Assembly: GCF_020541265.1 (NCBI RefSeq)
Contig: NZ_CP045925.1
Coordinates: forward strand, 744,001 to 808,000
Reading direction: 5' to 3'
DNA from: Profftia lariciata
GTDB taxonomy: Bacteria; Pseudomonadota; Gammaproteobacteria; Enterobacterales; Enterobacteriaceae
Length of the DNA: 64,000 nucleotides
Below, piece by piece: positions 10,980 to 21,579 of this stretch. Each line of letters opens with the position of its first letter. Position 1 is the first letter of the stretch. Position numbers and translations under genes: made by a program. Under the pieces are notes generated by a model. The model saw nothing but the letters and a program-made list of their open reading frames with translations, was not told the origin of the DNA and made no database searches.

Positions 10980-12350
10980 TCATTTTATATTATTTACTAG
11001 AGTAATAGCCGCACCAATATAATTAGTTGGGTTGATTTCTTTTAAGCGTATTTTTACTTCATCCGGTAGCTCTAACTGATTAATAAAAGACCATATATCT
11101 TTTACAGTAATTTTCTTACCACAAGTAAGATCTTTGAGTTTCTCATAAGACTTTTCAATCCCGTAACGACGCATCACGGTTTGAATAGGCTCAGCAAGTA
11201 TTTCCCAATTATGATTTAATTCATCCAAGAGATGATCTTGATTTACTTCAATTTTTGCAATACCTTTAAGTGTAGCTTGATAAGCAATTATAGAATAACT
11301 TAAACCAACTCCTATATTACGTAATATTGTTGAGTTTGTCAAATCACGTTGCCAACGAGAAATTGGGAGAGTAACAGCTAAATGCCCTAATATAGCATTT
11401 GATAATCCTAAATTGCCTTCAGAGTTTTCAAAATCAATTGGATTAATTTTATGCGGCATAGTAGAGGAGCCAATCTCATTACCGATAGGCTTTTGCTTAA
11501 AATTATTTAACGCAATATACCCCCACATATCACGATTAAAATCTAATAAGATAGTATTAAAAAGTACTATACAATTAAATAGTTCCGCAATGTAATCATG
11601 GGGTTCAATTTGAGTTGTATAAGGATTCCATGTAATACCTAAAGAAGTTACAAACTCTTCACTAAATTTATGCCAGTCTACCTCAGGATAAGCTATTATA
11701 TGAGCATTATAGTTACCAACAGCACCATTTATCTTGCCAAGAATTTTAATTTTTTCTAATTGATCAAATTGACGTCCCATCCTATAGGCTACATTAGCAA
11801 ATTCTTTACCTATTGTAGATGGTGTTGCTGGCTGCCCGTGAGTACGAGATAACATAGGTATATGACGATATTCTTTAGCCAGCAATTTTATCGTATCAAT
11901 AATTTTTTGCCAATATGGTTTAATTATATCTTTACGGGTAGCATGTAACATAAGAGCATAAGATAAATTATTAATATCTTCAGAAGTGCAAGCAAAATGA
12001 ATAAATTCAGAAACTGCATGCAAGGAAGGTATTACAGCTATTTTTTCTTTTAAAAAGTATTCTACAGCTTTCATATCATGATTAGTAATATATTCTATTT
12101 TTTTAATACGTTGAGCATCTTGTTCTATGAATTCTGTAACTATTTTATCAAGAAAAGAATTTTCTTCATTATTAAACATTGGTACTTCACAAATTTTTGT
12201 ACAGGTTGCTAATTTTTTTAACCAACTAACTTCTACTTGTACACGAAATTTTAGGAGACCATATTCACTAAAAATAGGACGTAGAATAGTTACTCTATCG
12301 CTATAACGACCATCAATTGGTGATATAGCTGTTAAAACAGATAATTTCAA
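10980..12350 (-). CDS. purB: Adenylosuccinate lyase PurB
   Basis: PurB cleaves SAICAR in purine synthesis and adenylosuccinate to AMP. The 456 residues equal the E. coli length. The fumarase-superfamily signature GSSTMPHKINP carries the catalytic Ser295, and the general-acid histidine is His171 in SRTHGQPATPST. TSEDINNLSYALML is also conserved. Alignment at residue 1 forces a TTG start at 12350, preceded by AAAGGAATATAATTAC; no in-frame ATG fits. The E. coli partners hflD and phoP are not adjacent, and the gene stands alone between deserts. Confidence 0.97.
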   Translation of the reverse strand: MKLSVLTAISPIDGRYSDRVTILRPIFSEYGLLKFRVQVEVSWLKKLATCTKICEVPMFNNEENSFLDKIVTEFIEQDAQRIKKIEYITNHDMKAVEYFLKEKIAVIPSLHAVSEFIHFACTSEDINNLSYALMLHATRKDIIKPYWQKIIDTIKLLAKEYRHIPMLSRTHGQPATPSTIGKEFANVAYRMGRQFDQLEKIKILGKINGAVGNYNAHIIAYPEVDWHKFSEEFVTSLGITWNPYTTQIEPHDYIAELFNCIVLFNTILLDFNRDMWGYIALNNFKQKPIGNEIGSSTMPHKINPIDFENSEGNLGLSNAILGHLAVTLPISRWQRDLTNSTILRNIGVGLSYSIIAYQATLKGIAKIEVNQDHLLDELNHNWEILAEPIQTVMRRYGIEKSYEKLKDLTCGKKITVKDIWSFINQLELPDEVKIRLKEINPTNYIGAAITLVNNIK

Positions 12351-13382
12351 GTAATTATATTCCTTTCAAAGATGAAGTAAATCTTATGTATTATAAATTA
12401 ATAGTTTTATAAATTAATAATAAGAAGAATTCATAAATAATATTTATTAAAATATATTATATATATAAACAAAATAACAAATAATAAAATTTTTTAGATA
12501 TATTTTGTATATCTTATAATTATTACATATAGTAAATATATATTTATAGAGATGATTAAAAATATTTAAGATATAATAAAACAATAAATTTTTTAAACAA
12601 TTATTATATATTACTATTTTAATAGTATAATTTTAAAAAATAATTTTTATTAAGTTTTATACAATCTTATAAAGATATAATTAATTATTTGTCCTAAAAA
12701 ATATATAACAATATATATTCATTTAATATTCATTAATCAACTATTAAGTACAATAATAAATTATTTTCTTTAATACCATTATTATATATGATAATTAATA
12801 ATCATATAGTAATATTTATATACATAAATAACATATATTTAACAACAAACTTGTGTTTAATTAGTATCAGCATATTTCATATAAGTAATATATATAAAAA
12901 ATAATTTATTTTCTTTATATATGTTATATATATAGCATATCTCTTGCTAATAGCATTTGTATGATATGTAATGAACAATAATGAACAATATTACTAAAAT
13001 AACTATTTTAGCATAAATAAATTTTAATTGTATAAAAATTAGTCACTATATGAAACTAAAATAGTATACGCAATTAATGCATAAAATAATAAAAATTGTC
13101 AATTAATTTTTTTAGGTAATATATCATAGATATAACATAATAAATATATATTTAAAATACATATACAGTGATAAGATTATTACTCTATATTGTAATAGTT
13201 AGTAAAATACTAAATTACATAGATATAATTAATATTATAAATTTTATAAAGATATTTTATATACATACATTTATATAAACAATACATATTGTTTGTTTTT
13301 TATTATTTTTAACACAATATAATGTTATATGCAAAAAACAAAATTAGGTTATCTTAGTAATTATTATCTATAAATAGTTTTA
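12351..13382. other. Gene-free AT-rich gap between purB and ubiA
   Basis: Beyond the purB ribosome-binding site at the left edge there are only A/T runs and short chance frames. A nine-base direct duplication (ATGAACAAT, twice, near 12970-12990) is the only local repeat I noticed. No RNA gene is visible. Confidence 0.65.
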
Positions 13383-14237
13383 TTATAATACAGAAAGTAC
13401 AATGCCTATAAATAATATTAAACCGACATAATTATTGCTCAAAAAAGCCTTAAAACACAATATACCTTTACGCTGTTTAAGTAATTTTTGCTGATATAAA
13501 AATAGTATTCCTGCTAATATAATACTACAATAATAAGCAATCTTAAGATGATTAAGATAACCAACCCATAACATTAATAATAGCATTATTAATTGCAATA
13601 AACCAATAATTAGTATGTCAAAACGACCAAACAAAATAGCTGTAGATTTAATACCAATATTCAAATCATCATTTCTATCAATTATTGCATATTGTGTATC
13701 ATAAGCAATTGTCCAAACAATATTAGCTAAAAATAACAGCCAACAACTTAAAGGTAATATTTCAATAACAGCACTATATACCATAGGAATTGACCAACTA
13801 AAAGCTATTCCTAAAATAACCTGAGGAAAATTAATAAGTTGCTTCATAAATGGATATATCCATGCTATAGATAAACCAACAAAGGATAATACTATAGTCA
13901 TAGTATTCAGCATTAATACTACCCTAAAAGATATTAATATTAATATAACAAATAAAATTTTGCTCTCTTTTTCTGTTATTATCCTACTGGGTAAAGGACG
14001 ATTAGCAGTACGTGTGACATAACCATCTATACTTCGATCTACATAATCATTAATTACACAACCAGCTGATCTCATAAGAAATGCCCCAAGCGTAAAAATA
14101 GTTAAAAATTTTATACTAGGAATTTTATTGCTAGCTAACCACAATGCCCAATAAGTTGGCCATAGCAATAACATCCAACCTATTGGTTTATCTATTCTCA
14201 TCAAACGAGAATATATTTGTAATTTTGTTATAATCAC
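13383..14237 (-). CDS. ubiA: 4-hydroxybenzoate polyprenyltransferase UbiA
   Basis: UbiA is the integral-membrane enzyme that prenylates 4-hydroxybenzoate in ubiquinone synthesis. Both aspartate-rich motifs are visible: NDYVDRSIDG in the first half and YDTQYAIIDRNDD in the second. Typical segments RLMRIDKPIGWMLLLWPTYWA and ACFKAFLSNNYVG-like LCFKAFLSNNYVGL are kept, with about eight hydrophobic helices. The frame opens at a TTG at 14264, but a GTG at 14237 has an AAAGAG sequence seven bases upstream and gives 284 residues against 290 in E. coli, so I prefer it. ubiC, which precedes ubiA in E. coli, is not adjacent. Its retention suggests a respiratory chain using ubiquinone. Confidence 0.93.
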   Translation of the reverse strand: MIITKLQIYSRLMRIDKPIGWMLLLWPTYWALWLASNKIPSIKFLTIFTLGAFLMRSAGCVINDYVDRSIDGYVTRTANRPLPSRIITEKESKILFVILILISFRVVLMLNTMTIVLSFVGLSIAWIYPFMKQLINFPQVILGIAFSWSIPMVYSAVIEILPLSCWLLFLANIVWTIAYDTQYAIIDRNDDLNIGIKSTAILFGRFDILIIGLLQLIMLLLMLWVGYLNHLKIAYYCSIILAGILFLYQQKLLKQRKGILCFKAFLSNNYVGLILFIGIVLSVL

Positions 14238-14264
14238 TAATATTCTCTTTAATAATTTATACAA

Positions 14265-14951
14265 ATTATAAATTTATAATAAAAAATTTTCATTTTTTAA
14301 AATAGTATTTTAATGTATTGCATCGATAATCAATATGTAATTTACATGATTATAGTATGATCATGCTACATAATATTTATACAAATATGTGTATATTTTA
14401 CTATTTTATTAATTAATTATATTATAATAAAATATATTAATTTTTATACTATATTTATACTTACTATATATGTTAATATGTGTTCAATATTTATAATATC
14501 TTAATATATTTAACTAGTATTAAGTTCAATCATGATTACTTTAATAAAGTTACTAACAGTATAGTAATAATGTATTATTAGTATTTTATATAATCATATT
14601 TAAAATAAATACACTCTATATGCTTTAATATACTAAGAATATTATTTTGATTATTTAGCATTAATACAAAGATTAATAAAAATTATTATCTCTATTATAA
14701 AAAATTACAAAAGACTATTATAATATATAAATGTATAACTCAATTATTTATCAATATTCTATTATTTATTTTTAACTACTTAAAATATTTGCTATAATTA
14801 TAGATATTTAATAAGTTATTATATATTTCATACTTTGTTATCAATAAAAATATAGTAATAATATTTAAAATAGATTACATCTATTTAATTTAAAGTTTAC
14901 GTTATTCAACCTAGTTAACAAAACATATTACTGATATACGAGAATATAATT
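14265..14951. other. Gene-free AT-rich gap between ubiA and slyX
   Basis: This is the divergent region for ubiA and slyX. It must hold their promoters, but the A/T background makes any -10 box unconvincing. No ubiC fragment is readable. Confidence 0.6.
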
Positions 14952-15185
14952 ATGCAACAATTGTCTTTAGGAAGACAACATATTAAATATAAATTTGAAA
15001 TAATTGAGAGTCAATTAGCTTGGCAGGAAATAAATATTGAAGAGATACACCAGACAATGATATCTTTACAATTAGAGATAGATAAATATCAAAAACAAAT
15101 GCATTCTTTAGTGGAAAAACTAAAAGAAATCCAGCTATCTGTCATAGCTCACATATCAGAAGATATGTTACCACCACATTATTAA
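14952..15185 (+). CDS. slyX: SlyX-family small protein
   Basis: The product has 77 residues (E. coli SlyX 72). It keeps the family pattern: SQLAWQEINIEEIHQTM in the first half, a heptad-rich coiled-coil body, VEKLKEIQ, and the diagnostic ending PPHY. The family is a small cytoplasmic coiled-coil protein of unknown function; the name comes from a locus next to slyD. In E. coli it lies near slyD and tusBCD; here those neighbours are about 17 kb away. Weakly conserved at the N-terminus but confident overall because of the C-terminal motif. Confidence 0.88.
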   Translation: MQQLSLGRQHIKYKFEIIESQLAWQEINIEEIHQTMISLQLEIDKYQKQMHSLVEKLKEIQLSVIAHISEDMLPPHY

Positions 15186-15375
15186 TAAATCATAAATTTA
15201 TTTAATAATAAACAAATAATTTAATTAAAAATTAGTCATAAAAATTAATATTAATTTCTTTGAAAGAAGATAATCACTATAGTTACGTTAAAATATATTT
15301 TATGCATTTATAAAATTAATTGTATTTTTATAAAAATTCTCTTATCTACTAATATTATATCAGTATTTTTAATAA

Positions 15376-15855
15376 TTAAGTTAAGCATGAAGTAGTTTTT
15401 AAATTATTTGTAATTTTACAAGAGTTACCATATATTTCTTGTGCACGTACAGTAAAAATATGAATTATCTGTTTTACCATTTTTTTTAAAATATTTTGTA
15501 AAGCAAATTGCATTAACTTATCATTTACTTCAAAATCTAAATATAAATTAACTTTGCAGGTATCATCACTTAAAGGAATAAAATACCAATAACCTAGTAA
15601 CTTACTCAATGGACCATAAATTAATTGCATTGTAATACTGGAATTATCTGCAAGAGTATTACGGGTAATTAAGGTCTTTTTAATACCTGCTTTATAAATA
15701 TCGATAGAAGCAATCATATAATTTTGTGAGAATTCTAAAATACGGCTTCCTATACAACCCGGTAAAAACGTAGGATAGGCAGTAACATCGTTAATTAACT
15801 GATACATTTGTGTAGCATTAAATGGTAATAAACTAGAACAACTAATTTGTGTCAT
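15376..15855 (-). CDS. ratA: RatA, START/SRPBCC-fold protein
   Basis: The 159-residue product belongs to the ribosome association toxin RatA/coenzyme Q-binding Coq10 family. Family segments are MYQLINDVTAYPTFLPGC near the N-terminus, SIDIYKAGIKKTLITRN, and HIFTVRAQEIYG near the end. E. coli RatA has been described as an inhibitor of 50S-30S association, while eukaryotic Coq10 binds ubiquinone; either role is inferred here. It diverges from smpB across 161 bases, the same arrangement as in E. coli. The ratB gene that often follows is absent. The ATG at 15855 matches the shorter, conserved family start. Confidence 0.93.
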   Translation of the reverse strand: MTQISCSSLLPFNATQMYQLINDVTAYPTFLPGCIGSRILEFSQNYMIASIDIYKAGIKKTLITRNTLADNSSITMQLIYGPLSKLLGYWYFIPLSDDTCKVNLYLDFEVNDKLMQFALQNILKKMVKQIIHIFTVRAQEIYGNSCKITNNLKTTSCLT

Positions 15856-16016
15856 ATTAATTCCTAATGCAATGAATACATCACCTTAATAATATTGTTT
15901 TTATTGATAAAAATATGATCTAATCTATCAGCAATAATTATTTAATATATAAAATATATAGTATCCTAAATAATACAATATTTATCTATCTAATTACTAT
16001 ATGTAATGGCACTTTT

Positions 16017-16502
16017 ATGAAAAAGAAAAAAAAAGATCTAATGAATCCAGTAACCGTTATTACTGTAAACAAACATGCTCATTACGAATATTTTATTGAA
16101 AATGAACTAGAAGCTGGATTAGTATTAGAAGGTTGGGAAGTTAAATCTATACGTGCAGGTAAAGTAAATATTACTGATAGTTATATAACTTTTAATAAAG
16201 GAGAAACTTACCTTTTTGGCGCTACGATTCAACCATTACAAGTAGCATCTAATCATAAATTATACGATTCAATGCGTACACGTAAATTATTACTTAAAAA
16301 AAGAGAATTAACAATGTTAATAGGTAAAGTAAATCGTGATGGTTTTACTATTGTTGCACTATCTCTTTATTGGAAAAATGCTTGGTCTAAAATAAGAATA
16401 GGTTTGGCTAAAGGTAAAAAAGATTATGACAAAAGAAATGAAATAAAATACCGTGAATGGATATTAAATAAAGCACGTATTCTAAAAAAAATAAATCACT
16501 AA
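16017..16502 (+). CDS. smpB: SmpB, tmRNA-binding protein
   Basis: SmpB binds tmRNA and brings it to ribosomes stalled on broken mRNA. The 161 residues match the family length of 160. Conserved blocks are HYEYFIENELEAGLVLEGWEV-type sequence, SIRAGKVNITDSY, RTRKLLLKKREL, ALSLYWKNAWSKIRIGLAKGKK and the basic C-terminal tail. The tmRNA gene begins 47 bases after the stop, so protein and RNA partner remain paired. The ribosome-binding site before the ATG is poor, but the start is fixed by homology. Confidence 0.97.
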   Translation: MKKKKKDLMNPVTVITVNKHAHYEYFIENELEAGLVLEGWEVKSIRAGKVNITDSYITFNKGETYLFGATIQPLQVASNHKLYDSMRTRKLLLKKRELTMLIGKVNRDGFTIVALSLYWKNAWSKIRIGLAKGKKDYDKRNEIKYREWILNKARILKKINH

Positions 16503-16549
16503 TATGCTAGATCTAAAATATATATTTTGATATACTATTGACTATTATT

Positions 16550-16913
16550 GGGGCTGATTCTGGATTCGACGGGATTTATCAAACCTAAGGAGCATGCCGA
16601 GGAGCGGTTGGCCTCGTTAAAAGCCGCAAAAAATAGTCGCAAAAGACGAAAACTACGCACTAGCAGCTTAATAACCTACTGAGTGTCCTCTCTTCCTAAC
16701 TTTTCTCTTAGGATAGGAATTAAGAGAGGTCAAACATAAAGAGATCGTGTATATAACCGCTGTTTGAGGTTAAAACATTAAATATAATCAAGCTAGTTTA
16801 TTAGTAACGTGTCTGTCCGTAACTAGATAAACGAATATAAAGACTAGACTAAGCATGTAGCACCGATGGCGTAGTAATTTCGGACGGGGGTTCAAATCCC
16901 CCCAGCTCCACCA
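16550..16913 (+). ncRNA. ssrA: tmRNA (one-piece SsrA RNA)
   Basis: The 364-base RNA is close to the 363-base E. coli tmRNA. It starts GGGGCTGATTCTGGATTCGAC and ends with the alanine-type acceptor CAGCTCCACCA, with CCA encoded. The T arm carries GGTTCAAATCC. The resume codon GCA is at 16639 and the tag frame runs to TAA at 16669-16671, encoding AKDENYALAA; E. coli has ANDENYALAA. Several pseudoknot arms are visible, such as CCTCTCTTCC/TAAGAGAGG. It rescues stalled ribosomes together with SmpB encoded just upstream. It is among the most GC-rich stretches of the window. Confidence 0.98.
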
Positions 16914-17346
16914 AAATTATATTTTATATAAAACATCACTACAAAGATCTAAATAAATATTCTTACCTCTATAAAGAAATAACTATATAATATTGTGATA
17001 CTCTTTGAGAGTTATTCATAAAGTATTTGTTAATATTTTACATTATATGATATCTTGTAATATCTGTTTAAATATTAAATTAGTTTTATTATTTGGTTAT
17101 TTATTTAGTAGATAAAATATAATCAATAATATACAAAAATAATTATATTTAAATTTATTAAATACATTTTAAATATATAATATTATATTAACTTAGATGT
17201 ATTTTAAAATATTTATAAAATAATTAAATATTTTTAGTTATTAAAATATATAATATAATATAATATTATAGTTCATTTAATTAATAAAATATTTTTATAA
17301 ATGATGAACATTGTTAATATGTAATCTATTTTAGATGAATGACGTA
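16914..17346. other. Gene-free AT-rich spacer between ssrA and plsB
   Basis: The transcripts of ssrA and plsB converge here. I see no GC-rich hairpin for either. No phage or island remnant is present at the tmRNA 3' end, a common integration site. Confidence 0.65.
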
Positions 17347-19752
17347 TTATATATTTTGATATATATCTCTTACATTAACCATTACTAATAATATATTATA
17401 GAGATTTATAATAAGTTCAGGATATGCATTTCCTGTAGAAGATATATAACCCTCAGAACGTAAAGTAATCATAAGTTTAATAAATAAAGATTTATCAAAA
17501 AATTCAGATACATGAACGCCATATAATAATGATAAACGTTGTGCAATAATGAGTCCTATTTTTTCTAATTCATTGCGACTGATACTTGGATTATCATTAA
17601 TTAAGGAAATAATAATCGCATATCGTTGTAAGGTTTCACGTACTCCAGCAGCTAATAGTTGTAACCTATATATTCGCTCAGGATTTATGAGTAAATTGCG
17701 ACCTTTTTTAAAAAGAAGTTTCTGACGACACAATTCAATAATAATAGTATTTAATACATGTGGTAACTGATTAAGTTCATAATGTAAAAATAGTTCTTTT
17801 TTTAACATAGGATACAATAGTTGTACCTGTAATATTAATTGTGCATATGCAATACTATAACAATGCATCATAATGCTTGCTACTAGAGATGGTAACACCA
17901 ACATGTGATGAATATTATTTTTGTAATATGTTAATATTATATCTTTTTCACGTGGAAGTATAATATTTTCACCTATATTATTTTTGTTTAATACAAACTG
18001 ACCCATTTGTAATGCATGTTGCAATAATTCTTCTGCAGTTTGATTTGGTCTAGTTGTATTTCTAGAATAAGGCACGTTACTTAGTAACTGTAAATAGCAT
18101 TCTAATTGCTCTAAAAGATGATTATAAGTTATAATATGTGGTCTTGATGCAAGTAGTACAGTAGAACATAAATTTATTGCATTAGCAGCAGCTGATTTAT
18201 TAATATTTACCATAACAATATTAGCAATTTTATTAACTGCTGAAGTTAACCATCGTGGACGTTGTACATTAATTAAATCTATTGATTGACGCCATTCAGG
18301 TACATTTTTGGTAAGCCAATTGTTAATTATAATGGGCTGACCAAAATTAACATAACTTTGTCCTAGATTACGTAATTTACTAAGTCCTTTAAAGATCTGC
18401 ATAATGTTTTCTTTCTTTTTAATTACTCCACTACGCTCTTTAGTATAAGTTTCTACTTCTATAATATGCTCGTAACCTATATATACTGGAACAAGAGTTA
18501 CAGGACGCTGTCTATTACGCAATATTGTTTGAATAGTAATAGCCAAAATACCGGTTTTTGGTTCTAATAATAATCCTGTACGTGAGCGGCCTCCTTCCAT
18601 AAAATATTCAATTGAATAACCCTGACTAAATAGTTTGTTTAGATATTCACGAAATATAGCAGAATACAACTTATTCTTTTTAAAGATACGACGAATAAAG
18701 AAAGCACCTAAACGCCGAAAAATAGGTCCAATTGGCCAGAAATTTAAATTTATACCTGCAGCAATATGAGGAGGAATTAAACCTTGGTGATAAATGACAT
18801 ATGATAGTAACAGGTAGTCCATATGACTACGATGGCAAGGTACATAAACAATTTCATGACCTTTCTGAGCTAACTCACGTACATATTCTATATTATGAAC
18901 ATTAATACCTTGATATAAACGATTCCATATCCATCCTAGTACGTGATCAGATAAATGCACGGCTGAATAAGTAAAGTTTGCAGCTATTTCTTTTATTAAT
19001 GCTACTGCATATTGCTGGGCTTTTTTGTAAGATATATTTTTACTGCGTGATTCATCATTAATAGCTTTTTTAATTGTTTCAGATAATAATATTTTATTAA
19101 ATAAATCTTTAGTATTACATGGTATTGGACCTACCGTAGCTATGCGTTGACGAAAAAAATGTATACGTGCTATACGAATCAATTTTTGTATAATATTGTT
19201 GTCCATATTATGTGCATTTACTATGTTACGTAGTGATATAGCATTAAAAAAAAACACAAAACTATCACGTCTAAATAAAATAATAGTAAAAAATTTCTTA
19301 AAATTATTTAGTAACTTTAAATATAGTTTCTTCTTACGATTGATGTAATCTGGAGAACGATTTAACAAGATTGATACTGGTATTATTTGGATATCAATTA
19401 AAGAATTCTGTTGATGTAGCTCCCAATATTTATAAAATATTTTTATAGATTCTTGCCTTAGTGATTTATAATCACTATATATAAAGGGATCATAATCAAT
19501 ACAAATATAGCGTGGTAATATAGTACCATTAATTTCATTATAATCTAATGGATCAGGTAAATTTTTAGCTAAACAGCAATTACGAAAAGTTAATAAATCT
19601 GCTGTGGACTTATAAGGTAATAAATACAACATAGTTCTATTCATATCTAAACATAAATCAATAATTGGTTCAGAAGGAATAATTGTACTACTTACTAATA
19701 TCTTAATAGTTAACTGTAATAAGTTAAAGTAAAATTTACGCCAACATAACAT
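17347..19752 (-). CDS. plsB: Glycerol-3-phosphate acyltransferase PlsB
   Basis: PlsB makes lysophosphatidate from glycerol-3-phosphate and acyl-ACP or acyl-CoA at the inner membrane, the first step of phospholipid synthesis. It has 801 residues (E. coli 807). All four acyltransferase blocks are visible: CHRSHMDYLLLS with the HX4D pair at about His307 and Asp312, GAFFIRRIF, EGGRSRTG, and VTLVPVYIGYEH. The N-terminal RDSFVFFF and C-terminal LQLLAAGVRETLQRYAI segments are kept. In E. coli plsB adjoins ubiA; here slyX, ratA, smpB and ssrA lie between them. Retention suggests the symbiont still makes its own membrane lipids. Confidence 0.97.
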   Translation of the reverse strand: MLCWRKFYFNLLQLTIKILVSSTIIPSEPIIDLCLDMNRTMLYLLPYKSTADLLTFRNCCLAKNLPDPLDYNEINGTILPRYICIDYDPFIYSDYKSLRQESIKIFYKYWELHQQNSLIDIQIIPVSILLNRSPDYINRKKKLYLKLLNNFKKFFTIILFRRDSFVFFFNAISLRNIVNAHNMDNNIIQKLIRIARIHFFRQRIATVGPIPCNTKDLFNKILLSETIKKAINDESRSKNISYKKAQQYAVALIKEIAANFTYSAVHLSDHVLGWIWNRLYQGINVHNIEYVRELAQKGHEIVYVPCHRSHMDYLLLSYVIYHQGLIPPHIAAGINLNFWPIGPIFRRLGAFFIRRIFKKNKLYSAIFREYLNKLFSQGYSIEYFMEGGRSRTGLLLEPKTGILAITIQTILRNRQRPVTLVPVYIGYEHIIEVETYTKERSGVIKKKENIMQIFKGLSKLRNLGQSYVNFGQPIIINNWLTKNVPEWRQSIDLINVQRPRWLTSAVNKIANIVMVNINKSAAANAINLCSTVLLASRPHIITYNHLLEQLECYLQLLSNVPYSRNTTRPNQTAEELLQHALQMGQFVLNKNNIGENIILPREKDIILTYYKNNIHHMLVLPSLVASIMMHCYSIAYAQLILQVQLLYPMLKKELFLHYELNQLPHVLNTIIIELCRQKLLFKKGRNLLINPERIYRLQLLAAGVRETLQRYAIIISLINDNPSISRNELEKIGLIIAQRLSLLYGVHVSEFFDKSLFIKLMITLRSEGYISSTGNAYPELIINLYNILLVMVNVRDIYQNI

Positions 19753-20273
19753 AAAACAAGCCTCTTGTTAGCAATTTATCTTAAAAATATCAGAAAAAAT
19801 TTAAAATATAGATAATAATTTATATGAGATATTTTTTATTATTATATTTTACTATATCAAATAGTATATCATTTGTATTTTACTAAACATAATAGTGTTA
19901 TTTTGAATATTTAAATAATATCACGACGCATTAGGTATGCTTTTTGAAAGTAATCAAAATAAATGAATAGTATTTAATAATATTAATTATATATTATTAT
20001 AATATAATAACTATTATGGTTATATTAATATAATCATTATGCATATTAAATATATTTTGAACTAAAATAACGGTAATAATAGAGGTCTTATACAAATGCT
20101 TTATTTACTATTGTATGACATTATTATTTATCAAACATATATTATATATACAACGATTATATATAAGAGATAAACAGCAATTTATAATTCTAATTACTAA
20201 AATTGTCTATTGAGTAATCAATACACAATAGATACAAAATTTTAGATTTATTCTTTATTAAATAAATAAAATA
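19753..20273. other. Gene-free AT-rich spacer upstream of plsB
   Basis: Both flanking genes run on the minus strand. The spacer should contain the plsB promoter and the end of the tsaD transcript. I see neither clearly, and no dgkA or lexA remnant. Confidence 0.6.
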
Positions 20274-21287
20274 TTATACTTCTGATAAATTTGCTAAAGG
20301 CCAACGTGGATGAACAGAAATTTTTAAACTCGAATGTATATTATTTTTTAAACGTACCATTCCAGCATAAGTAATCATAGCGCCATTATCTGTACAAAAT
20401 TCAGGACGAGCATAAAATATCTTGCCACCCCTTTGTATCATCATATTTTTTAAGTGAGATCTTAACTTAACATTAGCACTTACACCACCAGCTATCACTA
20501 AGTATTTAAATCCTTTTTGTTCTAATGCACGCCTACATTTAATTGCTAATGTATCTACAATAGCATCCTCAAATGCACAAGCAATATCAGCACGAGTTTG
20601 ACTATCTACTATATTATTGCGAATAGTATTAGCTGCAAAAGTTTTTAAACCAGAAAAACTAAAATCAAGTCCTGGACGATTTATCATAGGACGAGGGAAA
20701 AAAAATCGTCCTGTTTTACCTTTTTGAGCTATTTTAGATAATAAAGGTCCTCCAGGATAATTTAGTCCAAGCAACTTAGCTATTTTATCAAATGCTTCAC
20801 CTACTGCATCGTCAATAGATTCTCCTAACATTTCATATTTTCCTATCTCAGTAACGCTAATGAGCTGAGTATGTCCCCCGGATACCAATAATGCTATAAA
20901 TGGGAATGAAGGAGGATTATTTTCTAACATGGGAGCTAGTAAATGTCCTTCCATATGATGTACAGGAATTGCTGGCAATCCCCATGCAAATGCTAGTGCT
21001 AATCCAATTGTAGCACCTACTAATAAAGATCCTACTAAACCAGGACCAGCAGTATATGCTACTCCATTAAGATCTTTACCAGTTAAATGAGCTTTTTTTA
21101 ATGCAGCTTGAATTAAAGGAATAGTTTTTCTTATATGGTCACGAGATGCCAATTCAGGTACAACTCCACCATAATTAGAATGTATATTACTTTGGCTATA
21201 CAAGTAATTAGCTAAAATACCTTTTTCATCATCATAAATAGCAATACCTGTTTCATCACAAGAAGTTTCAATACCTAAAATGCGCAT
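20274..21287 (-). CDS. tsaD: TsaD, tRNA threonylcarbamoyladenosine transferase
   Basis: TsaD, with TsaB, TsaE and TsaC, makes the t6A37 modification on ANN-decoding tRNAs. The frame is open to 21371, but the real start is the ATG at 21287: it follows TTGGAGTAACC and gives MRILGIETSCDETG with 337 residues, the exact E. coli length. The metal-binding HMEGH motif is at residues 111-115, and the ASKHA-fold segments LLVSGGHTQLI, DFSFSGLKTF and CTDNGAMITYAG are intact. It diverges from rpsU as in E. coli. Partners TsaB, TsaC and TsaE are outside the window. Confidence 0.97.
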   Translation of the reverse strand: MRILGIETSCDETGIAIYDDEKGILANYLYSQSNIHSNYGGVVPELASRDHIRKTIPLIQAALKKAHLTGKDLNGVAYTAGPGLVGSLLVGATIGLALAFAWGLPAIPVHHMEGHLLAPMLENNPPSFPFIALLVSGGHTQLISVTEIGKYEMLGESIDDAVGEAFDKIAKLLGLNYPGGPLLSKIAQKGKTGRFFFPRPMINRPGLDFSFSGLKTFAANTIRNNIVDSQTRADIACAFEDAIVDTLAIKCRRALEQKGFKYLVIAGGVSANVKLRSHLKNMMIQRGGKIFYARPEFCTDNGAMITYAGMVRLKNNIHSSLKISVHPRWPLANLSEV

Positions 21288-21466
21288 GGTTACTCCAATA
21301 CATTTTTTTAATAATTTAATATGGTATACAGTAATATAACTAAGATATACTATATTTACTAGTAATAGCATATTATAATCAATAATTTATTAAAGTTACT
21401 CAAAATAACTATAAATAATTATTGTCAAAATTAATGCATGATGACTAAAAATATAAATTTGTGGAC

Positions 21467-21506
21467 ATTAACTTAACATTGCTTTATAAAACAATGTTAA
21501 GTTAAT
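21467..21506. promoter_or_regulatory. 15-bp perfect inverted repeat between tsaD and rpsU
   Basis: ATTAACTTAACATTG at 21467-21481 pairs perfectly with CAATGTTAAGTTAAT at 21492-21506 across a 10-base loop (CTTTATAAAA). The flanking genes point away from each other, and no T run follows either arm, so a terminator is unlikely. It could be an operator for a dimeric protein or a hairpin in the rpsU leader RNA. Function is inferred only from position. Confidence 0.5.
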
Positions 21507-21579
21507 ATAAATTTAATGTTATCTGAAAACTTTAAAAAGTTAGTTCATTACAGATCAATTAATATCGAGGTAAAAATTA

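Noticed and set aside
16914..17346. Integrated element at the tmRNA 3' end
   Set aside because: No integrase and no duplicate of the tmRNA end is visible.
21288..21371. 28 extra N-terminal residues on TsaD
   Set aside because: The E. coli-length start at 21287 has a better ribosome-binding site, and the extension has no family counterpart.
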